From Pirellulales bacterium (lineage in GTDB: Bacteria > Planctomycetota > Planctomycetia > Pirellulales > Thermoguttaceae), in NCBI GenBank assembly GCA_016936015.1, contig JAFGPV010000161.1, positions 19,315 through 83,314 on the forward strand: a stretch of 64,000 bases of DNA, written 5' to 3'. A program made the position numbers and the translations under genes. Below the pieces are notes generated by a model that did no database searches, was not told the DNA's origin, and worked only from the letters and a program-made list of their open reading frames with translations. Below, piece after piece: positions 8,832 to 18,654 of the stretch (position 1 is the first letter of the stretch; the number at the start of each line of letters is the position of its first letter).

Positions 8832-9134
8832 ATGGCGAAGAATATCAACCTCAAACCGTTGGACGATCGCGTGGTGGTGGAACCCAGCGAGGCCGAGGAA
8901 GTTACGGCCGGGGGCATCGTGCTGCCCGACACGGCCAAGGAAAAGCCGCAGCGCGGCACCGTGTTGGCCGTCGGACCCGGCAAGCTGCTGGACAGCGGCG
9001 AGCGGGGGAAACTCTCCGTTGCCGTGGGCGACGAGGTGATCTTCGGCAAGTACAGCGGCTCCGACGTCGAGGTCGACGGCCGCGAGATTAAAATCGTCCG
9101 CGAATCCGACATCCTGGCGAAGGTCGTGAATTAA
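8832..9134 (+). CDS. groES: Co-chaperonin GroES
   Basis: 100 residues, standard length. [12 protein letters not shown] opens the barrel, the mobile loop region is [18 protein letters not shown] and the roof/second half is [12 protein letters not shown]...[13 protein letters not shown] at 8832 is preceded by AAAAAGGAAG at good spacing; an upstream in-frame start would run through the hairpin repeat and is rejected. It caps GroEL, and either or both flanking GroELs could be the partner. Confidence 0.97.
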   Translation: MAKNINLKPLDDRVVVEPSEAEEVTAGGIVLPDTAKEKPQRGTVLAVGPGKLLDSGERGKLSVAVGDEVIFGKYSGSDVEVDGREIKIVRESDILAKVVN

Positions 9135-9135
9135 A

Positions 9136-10890
<1,755 letters not shown>

Positions 10891-10928
10891 TCCCTTGCGG
10901 CACAGTAACTTCCGGACTGGTTTTCAAC

Positions 10929-10952
10929 GGGCCACCTCACCGCCGGTGGCCC
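10929..10952. terminator. Hairpin after groEL2, weak terminator candidate
   Basis: GGGCCACC / GGTGGCCC, an 8-bp GC stem with an 8-nt loop, 38 nt after the stop. No real U-run follows, so this may only stabilise the 3' end. Confidence 0.4.
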
Positions 10953-10979
10953 GATTGTATGTTAAGAGAGAGGAAGAAT

Positions 10980-11085
10980 CCACCACAGAGACACAGAGGT
11001 CACAGAGGTAAATCAGTGTATGAATGATCCGGTGTTTCTTGTAAATTTGTCTTTTTCTCTGTGTTCTCTGTGTCTCGGTGGTTGA
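10980..11085. repeat. CCACCACAGAGACACAGAGG-type inverted repeat
   Basis: Left arm 10980-11007 and right arm about 11058-11085 (CTCTGTGTTCTCTGTGTCTCGGTGG) are complementary with a loop of about 50 nt. It lies directly upstream of dnaJ. Confidence 0.8.
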
Positions 11086-11107
11086 TTTTACGAGTTTTTT
11101 AAAAGCC

Positions 11108-12250
11108 ATGGCGACGATGGCGGAAAAGCGTGACTTTTACGAAGTGCTGGGCGTGGCGCGGAACGCCTCGCAGGAGGAGATTTCCGCGGCCTACCGCAAG
11201 CTGGCGCTCCAATACCATCCCGACCGCAATCCCGACGATCAGGATGCGGTCGTCCGGTTCAAGGAGGCCGCCGAGGCGTTCGAGGTCCTCGGTAGTGCGG
11301 AAAAGCGCAGCATCTACGACCGGTTCGGCCTGGCGGGCCTGGAAGGCGGCGGGATGCCGCACTTCCGCGACGTGAGCGACATCTTCCAGGCCTTCGGCGA
11401 CATTTTGGGGGGGAGTCTCTTCGGCGACTTTTTCGGTGGCGGCCGGTCCCGGCGGCGCGTCCGCCGCGGCGCCGACATCCACACCGAGGTCGAGCTGGAC
11501 CTGTTCGAGGCCGCCTCGGGCACGTCGAAAGTCATTCGCTTTGCCCGGCACGAGCGTTGCGAGACCTGTAAAGGCTCGGGCGCGCAGCCCGGCACGCAGC
11601 CGGAAACCTGCCGCTACTGCGGCGGCCGCGGCCGCGTGGTGCAATCGACGGGCGTGTTCACCCTACAGAGCACCTGTCCCTCCTGCCGCGGCGAGGGCTG
11701 CGTGGTTCGCCATCCCTGCGGGGATTGTCGAGGCTCGGGTTACGCGCAGCGGAAAGTCACACGGAAAGTCGATATTCCCCGGGGCGTGGACCACGGCGCC
11801 CGACTACGTTTGGGCGGCGAGGGCGAACCCAGTCCCGACGGCGGACCGCCGGGTGATTGTTACTGCCTGATCCGCATCGCCGAGCATCCGCTGTTCCATC
11901 GTGACGGCAAACACCTGGTCTGCCAGGTGCCGATCGCCTACGCCCAGGCAGCCCTGGGAGCGACGATCGACGTTCCCACCCTCGACGGCAAAGAGGAATT
12001 GACGATTCCCCCCGGCACGCAGTCCGGCGAGGTGTTCACCCTGCCAGGCCGCGGCATGCCCGAGTTGCACTCTCGGCACCGCGGCGACCTGCTGGTCCAG
12101 GTGCACGTCGAAGTCCCTAAAAAGCTGACCGCTCAGCACGAAGAGTTGCTTCGCCAACTGGCCGACGTCGAAAACACCCACGTTTCTCCCAAGCGGAAAA
12201 GTTTCTTTGAAAAACTGAAGGAGTATTTTCAAAGCGAGGAATCCTCGTAA
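11108..12250 (+). CDS. dnaJ: Chaperone DnaJ (Hsp40)
   Basis: 380 residues. The J-domain has YHPDRNP (HPD, stimulates DnaK ATPase), followed by a Gly/Phe-rich segment (GGSLFGDFFGGGRSRRR), four zinc-finger repeats (CETCKGSG, CRYCGGRG, CPSCRGEG, CGDCRGSG) and the two C-terminal substrate-binding beta domains. All four CxxCxGxG repeats are intact, so this is a type I DnaJ. ATG at 11108 is preferred, a second ATG at 11117 is possible; the ribosome binding site is weak. The stop overlaps the grpE start as TAATG, so the two are translationally coupled. dnaK is not in the window. Confidence 0.96.
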   Translation: MATMAEKRDFYEVLGVARNASQEEISAAYRKLALQYHPDRNPDDQDAVVRFKEAAEAFEVLGSAEKRSIYDRFGLAGLEGGGMPHFRDVSDIFQAFGDILGGSLFGDFFGGGRSRRRVRRGADIHTEVELDLFEAASGTSKVIRFARHERCETCKGSGAQPGTQPETCRYCGGRGRVVQSTGVFTLQSTCPSCRGEGCVVRHPCGDCRGSGYAQRKVTRKVDIPRGVDHGARLRLGGEGEPSPDGGPPGDCYCLIRIAEHPLFHRDGKHLVCQVPIAYAQAALGATIDVPTLDGKEELTIPPGTQSGEVFTLPGRGMPELHSRHRGDLLVQVHVEVPKKLTAQHEELLRQLADVENTHVSPKRKSFFEKLKEYFQSEESS

Positions 12251-12831
12251 TGTCAAAATCGTCGAAACACGGCAACGCGAATGCGGCGGAGACTTCCCGG
12301 CCGGCGGCGGACAAGCCATCCCCGTCGAAAGACCTCGGCGGTGCGCCTCCCGCGGCGGAGGGTGCCGAGAAGCTCAGTGCCGAACTGGAGCAGGCCCAGG
12401 ACCGGTTTTTACGCCTCCAGGCCGAGTTGGAAAATTACCGCAAGCGGTCGGCCCGCGATTTCCAAGAGCAACTACGCTACGCGAACATGGGATTGCTCCG
12501 CGACCTGTTGCCCGTCCTGGACAACGCCTATCGAGCCATCGAGGCGGCGGAAAAAGGCTCCGACGGCACCGCCCTGCTGGACGGCTTCCGCCTGCTGGCC
12601 CGGCAGTTGGAGAGCGTGCTGACGCGCCATCACTGCGAAAAGATCGAGGCCCTCGACGCCCCGTTCGATCCGCATCTCCACGAAGCCATCTCCCAGCAGC
12701 CCTCCGCCGACCATCCGCCCCAGACTGTGATCCTGGTTACCCAGGACGGCTACCGGCTCCACGACCGCGTGGTCCGGCCGAGCCAGGTGATTGTGTCCTC
12801 AATCCCAAAAGAAACTGAGCCATTAGAATAA
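12250..12831 (+). CDS. grpE: Nucleotide exchange factor GrpE
   Basis: 193 residues. An unstructured Ala/Pro/Ser-rich N-terminus is followed by the long coiled-coil helix (QDRFLRLQAELENYRKR) and the beta wing (HEAISQQPSADHPPQTVILVTQDGYRLHDRVVRPSQVIVS), both diagnostic of GrpE, which releases ADP from DnaK. The ATG shares its A with the dnaJ stop. Confidence 0.95.
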   Translation: MSKSSKHGNANAAETSRPAADKPSPSKDLGGAPPAAEGAEKLSAELEQAQDRFLRLQAELENYRKRSARDFQEQLRYANMGLLRDLLPVLDNAYRAIEAAEKGSDGTALLDGFRLLARQLESVLTRHHCEKIEALDAPFDPHLHEAISQQPSADHPPQTVILVTQDGYRLHDRVVRPSQVIVSSIPKETEPLE

Positions 12832-12836
12832 TGGAA

Positions 12837-12896
12837 AGTCGAAGGTCGAGAGTCGAACGTCGAATGCTTTCTCGACCTTCGACCTTCGACTCTCGA
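12837..12896. repeat. Inverted repeat of GTCGAAGGTCGAGAGTCG units
   Basis: Purine-rich units on the left pair with TCGACCTTCGACTCTCG on the right. It fills the gap between grpE and the FmdB gene. Confidence 0.75.
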
Positions 12897-12912
12897 AACT
12901 AGGAACCCGCCC

Positions 12913-13212
12913 ATGCCCACCTACGATTACGTCTGCGACGCCTGCGGCCATGAATTCGAGTTGTTCCAATCCATTACGGCGGAACCGGAGAAGAAATGCC
13001 CGGAGTGCGGCAGGAAAAAGCTCCGCCGGTTGATCGGCCCGGGTGCGGCGCTGGTCTTCAAAGGCTCGGGATTTTACAAGACCGATTACCGTAGCGAGTC
13101 CTATAAAAAGGCCGCCGCGGCGGAAAAGTCGGCCGCTTCCCCCGCCGGCGTCAAGGACAAGAGTTCCGAGGGAAAAGGAACATCCAAGGAAGCGGTCAAA
13201 TCGAAGAAATGA
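12913..13212 (+). CDS. FmdB family zinc-ribbon protein
   Basis: 99 residues. MPTYDYVCDACGHEFELFQ opens a zinc ribbon with CDACG and CPECG knuckles, the FmdB/regulatory-protein pattern (founding member linked to formamidase regulation). The rest is a Lys/Ala/Ser-rich tail (YKKAAAAEKSAASP, EGKGTSKEAVKSKK) as in planctomycete members. A DNA- or RNA-contact role is possible but unproven. Ribosome binding site weak (AGGAACCCGCCC). Confidence 0.88.
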   Translation: MPTYDYVCDACGHEFELFQSITAEPEKKCPECGRKKLRRLIGPGAALVFKGSGFYKTDYRSESYKKAAAAEKSAASPAGVKDKSSEGKGTSKEAVKSKK

Positions 13213-13259
13213 GCCGTTGACTGGACCTCATGTTGAGAACGTTGTGTTCATTGTTTAGC

Positions 13260-13285
13260 CCGGTCGCTTGCGACCGGCGTTTTTT
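13260..13285 (+). terminator. Rho-independent terminator after the FmdB gene
   Basis: CCGGTCGC-TT-GCGACCGG stem (8 bp, all paired) followed by CGTTTTTT. It would end the chaperone/FmdB transcript before yacG. Confidence 0.8.
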
Positions 13286-13362
13286 AGCGATCTTTCATGA
13301 CGATTTACTGAGATCCGGCCCCATCATTCATTTGATTCTCCAGCAACCGCCCCCAATCAACC

Positions 13363-13566
13363 GTGGTTCTCCTGCGTTGTCCCATCTGCGATCGATCGTT
13401 TCCGCCGGAAGAGAGCCAGGCGTTGCCGTTTTGCAGCCAACGCTGTCGGCAGATCGACCTGGGCCGATGGCTGGACGAGCGTTACGGCATCCTTTATGAA
13501 TCGCCCGGCGCCGTGGAGGAACCGTTGCCGGGGAGCGAACAGCCTCGAGTCGCGGAAGACGTATAG
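13363..13566 (+). CDS. yacG: YacG-type zinc protein (gyrase inhibitor family)
   Basis: 67 residues. RCPICDRSF and FCSQRCRQIDLGRWLDERY give the four-cysteine zinc site and the C-terminal segment of YacG; E. coli YacG binds GyrB and inhibits DNA gyrase. The start is GTG, and the protein begins directly with the zinc site as in homologues. It lies after a terminator, so it likely has its own promoter. Confidence 0.85.
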   Translation: MVLLRCPICDRSFPPEESQALPFCSQRCRQIDLGRWLDERYGILYESPGAVEEPLPGSEQPRVAEDV

Positions 13567-13894
13567 GTTCCGAGAACGGCGATTGTTGAGTCTCGGAAAA
13601 ACCACACTGTAAATTATTTTATCAGAGCCGGGACGTGTCGGCCCGGAAATGTCGGGGCCTCATGTAAATGCCGGGCGACACGCCCCGGCTCTGATCTAGT
13701 CGTACGAAATTTTCCATCTGTTTCTCGTTAAGCTTCGTGACGCTTTTAATCACCGACAACGGGCGGCCGCTGGGGCGGTGAAAAAAACGATTTTCCCCCT
13801 TCTTCCCGGCTTGCCTTCCCCTCGTTGTGGCTTATAATTTGCATATTCTTTTCGTACAATGCATAACATTCCTACTGGTGGGGAGGTGCTTCCC
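13567..13894. other. Gene-free stretch with a palindromic repeat
   Basis: Contains the inverted repeat ATCAGAGCCGGGACGTGTCG (13621-13646) with its complement at 13671-13695. The rest (13700-13890) probably carries the promoter and leader of the next gene; I could not pick a convincing promoter. Confidence 0.6.
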
Positions 13895-15154
13895 ATGAGT
13901 GAAGTCAATCATCCTGTCGTGCGGAGCGTCGCCTGGTCGGAACTGCTGCCGTGGTTGATTCTCGTGCGGAGTTTCCGGCTGGTATTGTCCATCAACGGCC
14001 TGGGGATGATCGTGTTGGGAGCGATCGCGGTTTTTTTGATGACCTTGGGCTGGTGGTTTTTCGGCAGTATTTTTTCCACGGATTCGGGGCATCCCGCCAC
14101 CGCCTGGCTTGAGCCGTATGCAAATTGTCCCTGGCTGGCCGCGACGGAGACGGTGCCGGATACGCCCCCGATTCTTTACGGCGTGCAGCCCTCGTTGGAC
14201 ACCCGGCAGGAACCGTTCACCGATTCCTGGCGGTTGCTAAGCCGGCCCCTCTGGAAGGCGTTGTATCATCCGAGTTTTTTAGATCTGCTCTGTCTGACGC
14301 TCTGCGGATTGTGGTCGCTGGCGGTGTGGTCGTATTTCGGGGCGGCGATCACGCGGATTGCCGCCGTGCAACTGGCCACCGGCGAGCACGTTCCCTTGAC
14401 GGCGGCGCTGCGGTTCGCCGGCAGACATTATCTTTCCTATTTCGGGGCGCCGTGGTTTCCCCTGGCCGGAGCGGCGATCGTGACGGTTCTCATGTTTGCC
14501 CTGGCCTGGCTCCTGCATTGGGGCGCCGGCGTGTTGATCGCGGGACTCCTCTGGTTCCTGTTGCTGATCGGCGGCTTGGTGTTGACCCTGATCCTGGTGG
14601 GGCTGTTTTTCGGCTGGCCGATGATCTGGGGCACGATCAGCACCGAGGGTTCCGACGCCTACGACGCGCTGAGCCGGTCCTATGCCTACGTCTACCAGCG
14701 GCCCCTGCACTACGTTTTTTACGTTGCTGTGGCGGCGGGGTTGGGCTGGTTGGCCTGGTTTTTCGTCCAGAATTTCGCCGCCGCCATCATTTATCTCACT
14801 TACTGGGCCGCGAGTTGGGTCACCGGAACGGGATTAATCAGTACCATTCAAAACGGTCAAGAGTTGAATAGTTCGCTGGGCAATGCCGGCGTCGCGATCA
14901 TCCATTTCTGGACCGGCTGCGTGAAACTGCTGGCCGTGGGCTTTGGTTTGGCCTACTTCTTCAGCGCCGCCACCGCGATCTATCTCCTCCAGCGCCGTCA
15001 GGTCGACGCCACCGAAATGGACGAGGTCTTCCTCGACGCCGACGCCGACGAGCCTGAATCCAACCTGCCCCCAATCGTCACCGACGCGGCCGGCGCCCCG
15101 GAGGTGCAGGAAAACGCGCCCCCGGAGTCGGAAGAAAAACCGGCGGGAGAATAG
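13895..15154 (+). CDS. Polytopic membrane protein of unknown function
   Basis: 419 residues. A soluble N-terminal part is followed by hydrophobic helices at about residues 30-50, 155-175, 200-225, 225-250, 285-315 and 345-370, with a large loop between the first and second. The C-terminal ~50 residues are acidic and cytoplasm-like (DADADEPES, ENAPPESEEKPAGE). I do not recognise a catalytic motif; the type is common in planctomycetes. ATG at 13895 is chosen because GGGGAGGTG lies 8-9 nt upstream; an ATG at 13859 lacks that support. Confidence 0.75.
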   Translation: MSEVNHPVVRSVAWSELLPWLILVRSFRLVLSINGLGMIVLGAIAVFLMTLGWWFFGSIFSTDSGHPATAWLEPYANCPWLAATETVPDTPPILYGVQPSLDTRQEPFTDSWRLLSRPLWKALYHPSFLDLLCLTLCGLWSLAVWSYFGAAITRIAAVQLATGEHVPLTAALRFAGRHYLSYFGAPWFPLAGAAIVTVLMFALAWLLHWGAGVLIAGLLWFLLLIGGLVLTLILVGLFFGWPMIWGTISTEGSDAYDALSRSYAYVYQRPLHYVFYVAVAAGLGWLAWFFVQNFAAAIIYLTYWAASWVTGTGLISTIQNGQELNSSLGNAGVAIIHFWTGCVKLLAVGFGLAYFFSAATAIYLLQRRQVDATEMDEVFLDADADEPESNLPPIVTDAAGAPEVQENAPPESEEKPAGE

Positions 15155-15170
15155 AAAAGGTAATCCTTGC

Positions 15171-15198
15171 TCGTTCCGAAACTCCAGTTTCGGAACGA
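15171..15198. repeat. Hairpin CGTTCCGAAAC / GTTTCGGAACG plus CAGACA and GGCAGGCA palindromes
   Basis: An 11-bp perfect stem, then short inverted repeats TCAGACATTTTTGTCTGA (15217-15234) and GGCAGGCAAGAATGCCTGCC (15244-15263). They lie between convergent genes. The A-run follows on the + strand, so the first hairpin is not a terminator for either gene. Confidence 0.7.
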
Positions 15199-15273
15199 AA
15201 AAAAGGAATCAGGAGGTCAGACATTTTTGTCTGACGTGAAAAAGGCAGGCAAGAATGCCTGCCCTCCTTGTCC

Positions 15274-16284
15274 TTACAGCCGCGGGACTTCGATCGAGCG
15301 GATCAGATCGGAGAGGACTTCATCGACGCGGTGGCCTTCCACTTCGGCCTCGGCCGAGAGGATCACGCGGTGGCGCAGGGCGGGCAGGGCCAATTCGACC
15401 ACGTCGTCGGGTACGGCGTAGTCGCGGCCGTGGAACGCGGCCAACGTCCGGGCGGCCTGCATCAGGGCGATTCCCGCCCGCGGCGAGGCCCCCATGTGCA
15501 GCAGCGGCCAATCCCGGGTCCGGCGGACCATCGCGTTGATGTAGTCCCGCAGCTTCGGATCGATGAACACCTCGCCGTTGCGGCGGACGGTCTCCAGGAT
15601 TTCCTCCGGCCGGGTGACGGTCTGCAACTGCGAGAGCCGGTCGTCCAACTCGATTTGCAGGCTGTGCATGGCCAGCACTTCCGCCTCTTCCTCCGCCGTC
15701 GGGTAATCGATCACCAGCTTGAACAGAAAGCGGTCCAGTTGGGCCTCGGGCAGGTTGTAGGTCCCTTCCGCCTCGATCGGATTCTGGGTGGCCAGCACCA
15801 GGAACGGCCGTTGGATCTTGTGGCTGACGCCCTCGACCGTCACGCGGTATTCCTGCATGATCTCCAGCAACGCGGCGTGGGTCTTGGCCGGCGAGCGGTT
15901 GATCTCGTCGGCCAGCAGCAGTTGCGTAAAGACCGGGCCGGGCCGGAACCGGAATTCCTGGGTTTTCATGTCGAAGATCGGCGAGCCGGTGATGTCCGAG
16001 GGCATCAGGTCGGCGGTGAACTGGATGCGTCCGAACTGGCACCCCAGCACCCGGCCCAGCGTTCGGACGAACAGCGTCTTGCCCAGGCCCGGCACGCTCT
16101 CGATCAACACATGCCCGCCCGAGAACAACGCCACCAGGGCGCCGAGGACCAACTCCTCCTGCCCGATGTAGATTTTCCGGATCTCGCCGAGGATCCGCTG
16201 GAAAAGCTCCTGGGTCGGCCGCCGGGCGTCGGAAACCACCGCGGCGGTTGTGGGGGCGTCGGGCGTCGGAAGATCGTCGTTCAT
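15274..16284 (-). CDS. MoxR family AAA+ ATPase
   Basis: 336 residues. Walker A is ESVPGLGKT, Walker B LLLADEINRSPAKTHAALLEIMQE, then VLATQNPIEAEGTYNLPEAQLDRFLFK, the classic MoxR block with sensor residues, and GASPRAGIALMQAAR near the C-terminus. MoxR proteins are chaperone-like ATPases that usually act with a DUF58/vWA partner encoded next door. No such partner is adjacent here; the downstream gene is convergent and the upstream one divergent. The start at 16284 (MNDDLPTP) fits homologues; a longer frame upstream runs into a repeat. Confidence 0.92.
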   Translation of the reverse strand: MNDDLPTPDAPTTAAVVSDARRPTQELFQRILGEIRKIYIGQEELVLGALVALFSGGHVLIESVPGLGKTLFVRTLGRVLGCQFGRIQFTADLMPSDITGSPIFDMKTQEFRFRPGPVFTQLLLADEINRSPAKTHAALLEIMQEYRVTVEGVSHKIQRPFLVLATQNPIEAEGTYNLPEAQLDRFLFKLVIDYPTAEEEAEVLAMHSLQIELDDRLSQLQTVTRPEEILETVRRNGEVFIDPKLRDYINAMVRRTRDWPLLHMGASPRAGIALMQAARTLAAFHGRDYAVPDDVVELALPALRHRVILSAEAEVEGHRVDEVLSDLIRSIEVPRL

Positions 16285-16325
16285 AGCAGTGGAGAATACC
16301 CTCAACGGGACCAGGAAAAACCGCC

Positions 16326-16398
16326 GTTTAGCCCCGGCACTTGTGCCGGGAGTGCATGAGAGACCATCCTCCTCCCGGCACAAGTGCCGGGGCTAAAC
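16326..16398. repeat. 25-bp perfect inverted repeat GTTTAGCCCCGGCACTTGTG
   Basis: Arms 16326-16350 and 16374-16398 are perfect complements. Each arm is itself partly palindromic. The right arm is identical to 3058-3082. Confidence 0.9.
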
Positions 16399-16493
16399 TT
16401 CTTCAAATCTAATGCTTTTCTATTTAGCAGATTTATCAATGCCCGTCTACGGCCCTTGACCCCCGGGAAAGAAATATTGCACAATGAACCTCC

Positions 16494-17219
16494 ATGAAGA
16501 CCTTGGTGATGACGGCTACCTACAACGAAATGGAAAATCTCCCCGATCTGGTCGAAGAGATTTTCCGTCACGCTCCGCAGGTCGAGGTCTTGGTGATCGA
16601 CGATAATTCCCCGGACGGTACCGGGGATTGGTGCGATCGGAAGGGCCGGGAGGATCCTCGGGTGCATTGCCTGCACCGCGAAGGGAAGTTAGGGCTGGGG
16701 ACGGCGATTCTTGCCGGGATGCAATACGCCCTGGGCAACGAGTACCGTTACGTTGTGAACATGGACGCCGACTTCAGTCATCCTCCCCGCTGCCTGCCGG
16801 AGTTGATCCGCGGGATGGATCCGCCCGACGGGCCGCCGGTGGACGTGATGATCGGCTCGCGGTACATCCCCGGCGGCGGCGTTAAGGACTGGCCCCTGAA
16901 ACGGAAACTGATGAGCCGCGGAGTGAATCTCTACGCCCGGTGGCTGCTGGGACTCGGTCCCAAGGATTGCAGCGGCGGGTATCGCTGCTACCGGGTGAGC
17001 CTGCTGAAGCAATTGGATTTCACCGCCGTCCGCAGCCGCGGATATTCCTTTCAGGAGGAAGTGCTCTGGCGGCTGAAGCGGCGGGGCGCCCGGTTCGGCG
17101 AAACGCCGATCCTCTTCGTCGACCGCTGCCGCGGCCAATCGAAGATCGATTCCCGCGAGGCCGTTGAGGCCCTGAAAATAATTTTTCAATTGGGAGTCCG
17201 CAACTGGCTTGGCCGATGA
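16494..17219 (+). CDS. Polyprenol-phosphate mannosyltransferase (DPM1-like GT2)
   Basis: 241 residues, one GT2 domain. VMTATYNEMENL starts the nucleotide-sugar fold, LVIDDNSPDGTGDW is the DPM1 signature, and MDADFSHPP carries the metal-binding DxD-like motif. The end (QSKIDSREAVEAL) matches dolichol/polyprenol monophosphomannose synthases. It lacks the C-terminal membrane helices of longer forms, so it is probably peripheral to the inner membrane. It transfers mannose (or glucose) from a nucleotide sugar to a polyprenyl phosphate for glycan assembly. Confidence 0.88.
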   Translation: MKTLVMTATYNEMENLPDLVEEIFRHAPQVEVLVIDDNSPDGTGDWCDRKGREDPRVHCLHREGKLGLGTAILAGMQYALGNEYRYVVNMDADFSHPPRCLPELIRGMDPPDGPPVDVMIGSRYIPGGGVKDWPLKRKLMSRGVNLYARWLLGLGPKDCSGGYRCYRVSLLKQLDFTAVRSRGYSFQEEVLWRLKRRGARFGETPILFVDRCRGQSKIDSREAVEALKIIFQLGVRNWLGR

Positions 17220-17253
17220 GCAGCATTATCGGTCCTCAGGTTACTAATGTTAT

Positions 17254-17320
17254 TTAGCCGGTGGCGAATAGCCGCCGAGATTTACATGATTGTTCCGCGG
17301 CGGCTGTTAGCCGCCGGCTA
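17254..17320. repeat. TAGCCGGCGGCTAACAGCCGCC-type inverted repeat
   Basis: Imperfect arms 17254-17277 and 17299-17320. A better-preserved relative is at 24793-24858. Confidence 0.75.
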
Positions 17321-17357
17321 TTGAGCGTCTTTCATTTCATCCTTCATCCTATTCCCC

Positions 17358-17828
17358 ATGTCTTCCTTCGCCATTCGCATCGCGCAGCCCGATTTATTGT
17401 TTAGTGCGAGCCATTTCATTACGTTCGCCGACGGCGGCGTGGAAGCGCTGCACGGGCATGATTATCGGGTGACGGCCGAAATCCGCGGGCGGATCGGTCC
17501 CGGCGGATACCTGGTCGATTTCACCGAGGTCCACCGGCTGTTGAAAACCCTCCTCGATCCCCTCGATCATCGCGTGCTGCTGCCCCAGCGGCATCCGGCG
17601 ATGGAGATCGAGCCGTCCGACGAAGAAATTACCGTCGCCTACCGCCGGCGGCGATGGATTTTTCCCCGGGCGGATTGTTGCCTTCTGCCCCTGGCAAACA
17701 CCACCGCCGAGGCGTTGGCCGAGCACTTGGCGCAGCAACTTCTCCGCGGCTTGCCGCCGGGCGTCGACGCGGTGCAGGTGGAAGTCGGCGAAGGGACGGG
17801 TTTTTCCGCCGTTTGTACGCTGCCGTAG
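17358..17828 (+). CDS. 6-pyruvoyl-tetrahydropterin synthase / QueD family protein
   Basis: 156 residues. Zinc ligands are the His in FSASHF and the two in HGHDY; the C-terminal VEVGEGTGFSAV carries the conserved pterin-binding Glu. In place of the catalytic Cys of PTPS and QueD, the sequence before HGH reads GVEALHGH, so a Glu precedes HGH by three positions (ExxHGH). That is the arrangement of PTPS-III enzymes, which cleave the side chain of dihydroneopterin triphosphate to give the folate precursor. Whether this one does so is inferred. A middle insertion (VAYRRRRWIFPRADC) is unusual. The stop codon lies within a hairpin repeat. Confidence 0.8.
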   Translation: MSSFAIRIAQPDLLFSASHFITFADGGVEALHGHDYRVTAEIRGRIGPGGYLVDFTEVHRLLKTLLDPLDHRVLLPQRHPAMEIEPSDEEITVAYRRRRWIFPRADCCLLPLANTTAEALAEHLAQQLLRGLPPGVDAVQVEVGEGTGFSAVCTLP

Positions 17829-17873
17829 ACGCGGCATCTTGCCGCGTTGAATGCGGCAAGATGCCGCGTCTAC
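17825..17873. repeat. 21-bp perfect hairpin overlapping the PTPS stop codon
   Basis: GTAGACGCGGCATCTTGCCG and its complement flank a 7-nt loop. The TAG stop (17826-17828) is inside the left arm. Confidence 0.85.
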
Positions 17874-17922
17874 ATGAAAATCACACTTGCCTCTGGAATC
17901 GCCGGATGGTTAAACTGGAGAC

Positions 17923-18627
17923 ATGGCCTATGACCAGCGACGACGTGTAGCTTACGAAGCGGCCCGGCTGCTTTATCAGCGGGAAGAAAAAAACCGTTAC
18001 CGCGCCAAGCGCCGGGCGGCGGAACGTCTTCTCGGTGAAGCGGTCCAGCCTCGCGATCTGCCCACCGATCGGGAAATCCGCACGCAGATCGAGGCCGTGC
18101 GACAGGTCTCCGAAGGGGACAGTCCCCTTGTTTCCGCGAAAAAATTGGGACAGTTCCCTAAAGATCGCTCCCGGCTTTTCGAGACCTTGCTCCTCCCCCT
18201 GGAGAGCGTCCGCGAGAACCGCAACCTTCATCCCGAGGGCGACGCGCTCTATCACAGCCTGCAAGTATTTGCTTTGGCCCGAGACGCCCTGCCTTATGAC
18301 GAGGAGTTTTTAACGGCGGCGCTGTTGCACGACGTGGGCAAGGCGATTGATCCGCGGGACCACGTTGCGGCGGCGCTGGAGGCGCTCGACGGGGCGATCA
18401 CACCGCGGACGGCGTGGCTGATCGAGCATCACGTCCTCGGCCTGGGGCTTCGCGAGGGGACGTTGGGCGTGCGGCTCCGCCACCGTCTGGAAGCCTCCGA
18501 AAATTTCGAAGAGTTGAAGCTCCTGGCCGATTGTGACCGCCGGGGCCGGGCCGTCGGCGTGCCGGTTCCCGACGTTCCCGCGGCGTTGGACTATCTCCGC
18601 AACCTGGCCCTGGAGAACGGCGATTGA
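17923..18627 (+). CDS. HD-domain phosphohydrolase with in-frame repeat insertion
   Basis: 234 residues. The metal motif is AALLHDVGKA, with an upstream His in LYHSLQVFAL and downstream DPRDHVAA and IEHHVLG, the HD-domain ligand set. Such domains hydrolyse phosphomonoesters, nucleotides or cyclic nucleotides; the substrate is unknown. Residues about 64-79 (EGDSPLVSAKKLGQF) are encoded by a 48-bp palindromic element (18112-18159) also found in two other genes in this window. GGAG lies immediately upstream of ATG 17923. Confidence 0.82.
   Translation: MAYDQRRRVAYEAARLLYQREEKNRYRAKRRAAERLLGEAVQPRDLPTDREIRTQIEAVRQVSEGDSPLVSAKKLGQFPKDRSRLFETLLLPLESVRENRNLHPEGDALYHSLQVFALARDALPYDEEFLTAALLHDVGKAIDPRDHVAAALEALDGAITPRTAWLIEHHVLGLGLREGTLGVRLRHRLEASENFEELKLLADCDRRGRAVGVPVPDVPAALDYLRNLALENGD
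18112..18159. repeat. In-frame palindromic element, GGGGACAGTCCC family (copy in HD gene)
   Basis: GAAGGGGACAGTCCCC on the left and TTGGGACAGTTCCC on the right, separated by a central TTTCCGCG. It is 48 nt, a multiple of three, and read through as protein. Confidence 0.9.
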
Positions 18628-18654
18628 TCGGAACACGGTGTCGCCGAAGGGGCG

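Noticed and set aside
13043..13258. Alternative small frame overlapping the FmdB gene
   Set aside because: Overlaps a clear zinc-ribbon gene in another frame and has no ribosome binding site.
15171..15205. Terminator between the membrane protein and MoxR genes
   Set aside because: The A-run lies on the + strand after the stem, so neither gene would see a U-run after the hairpin.
15268..16359. Open frame on the + strand opposite MoxR
   Set aside because: Low-complexity Gly/Arg/Asp-rich shadow of the MoxR gene.
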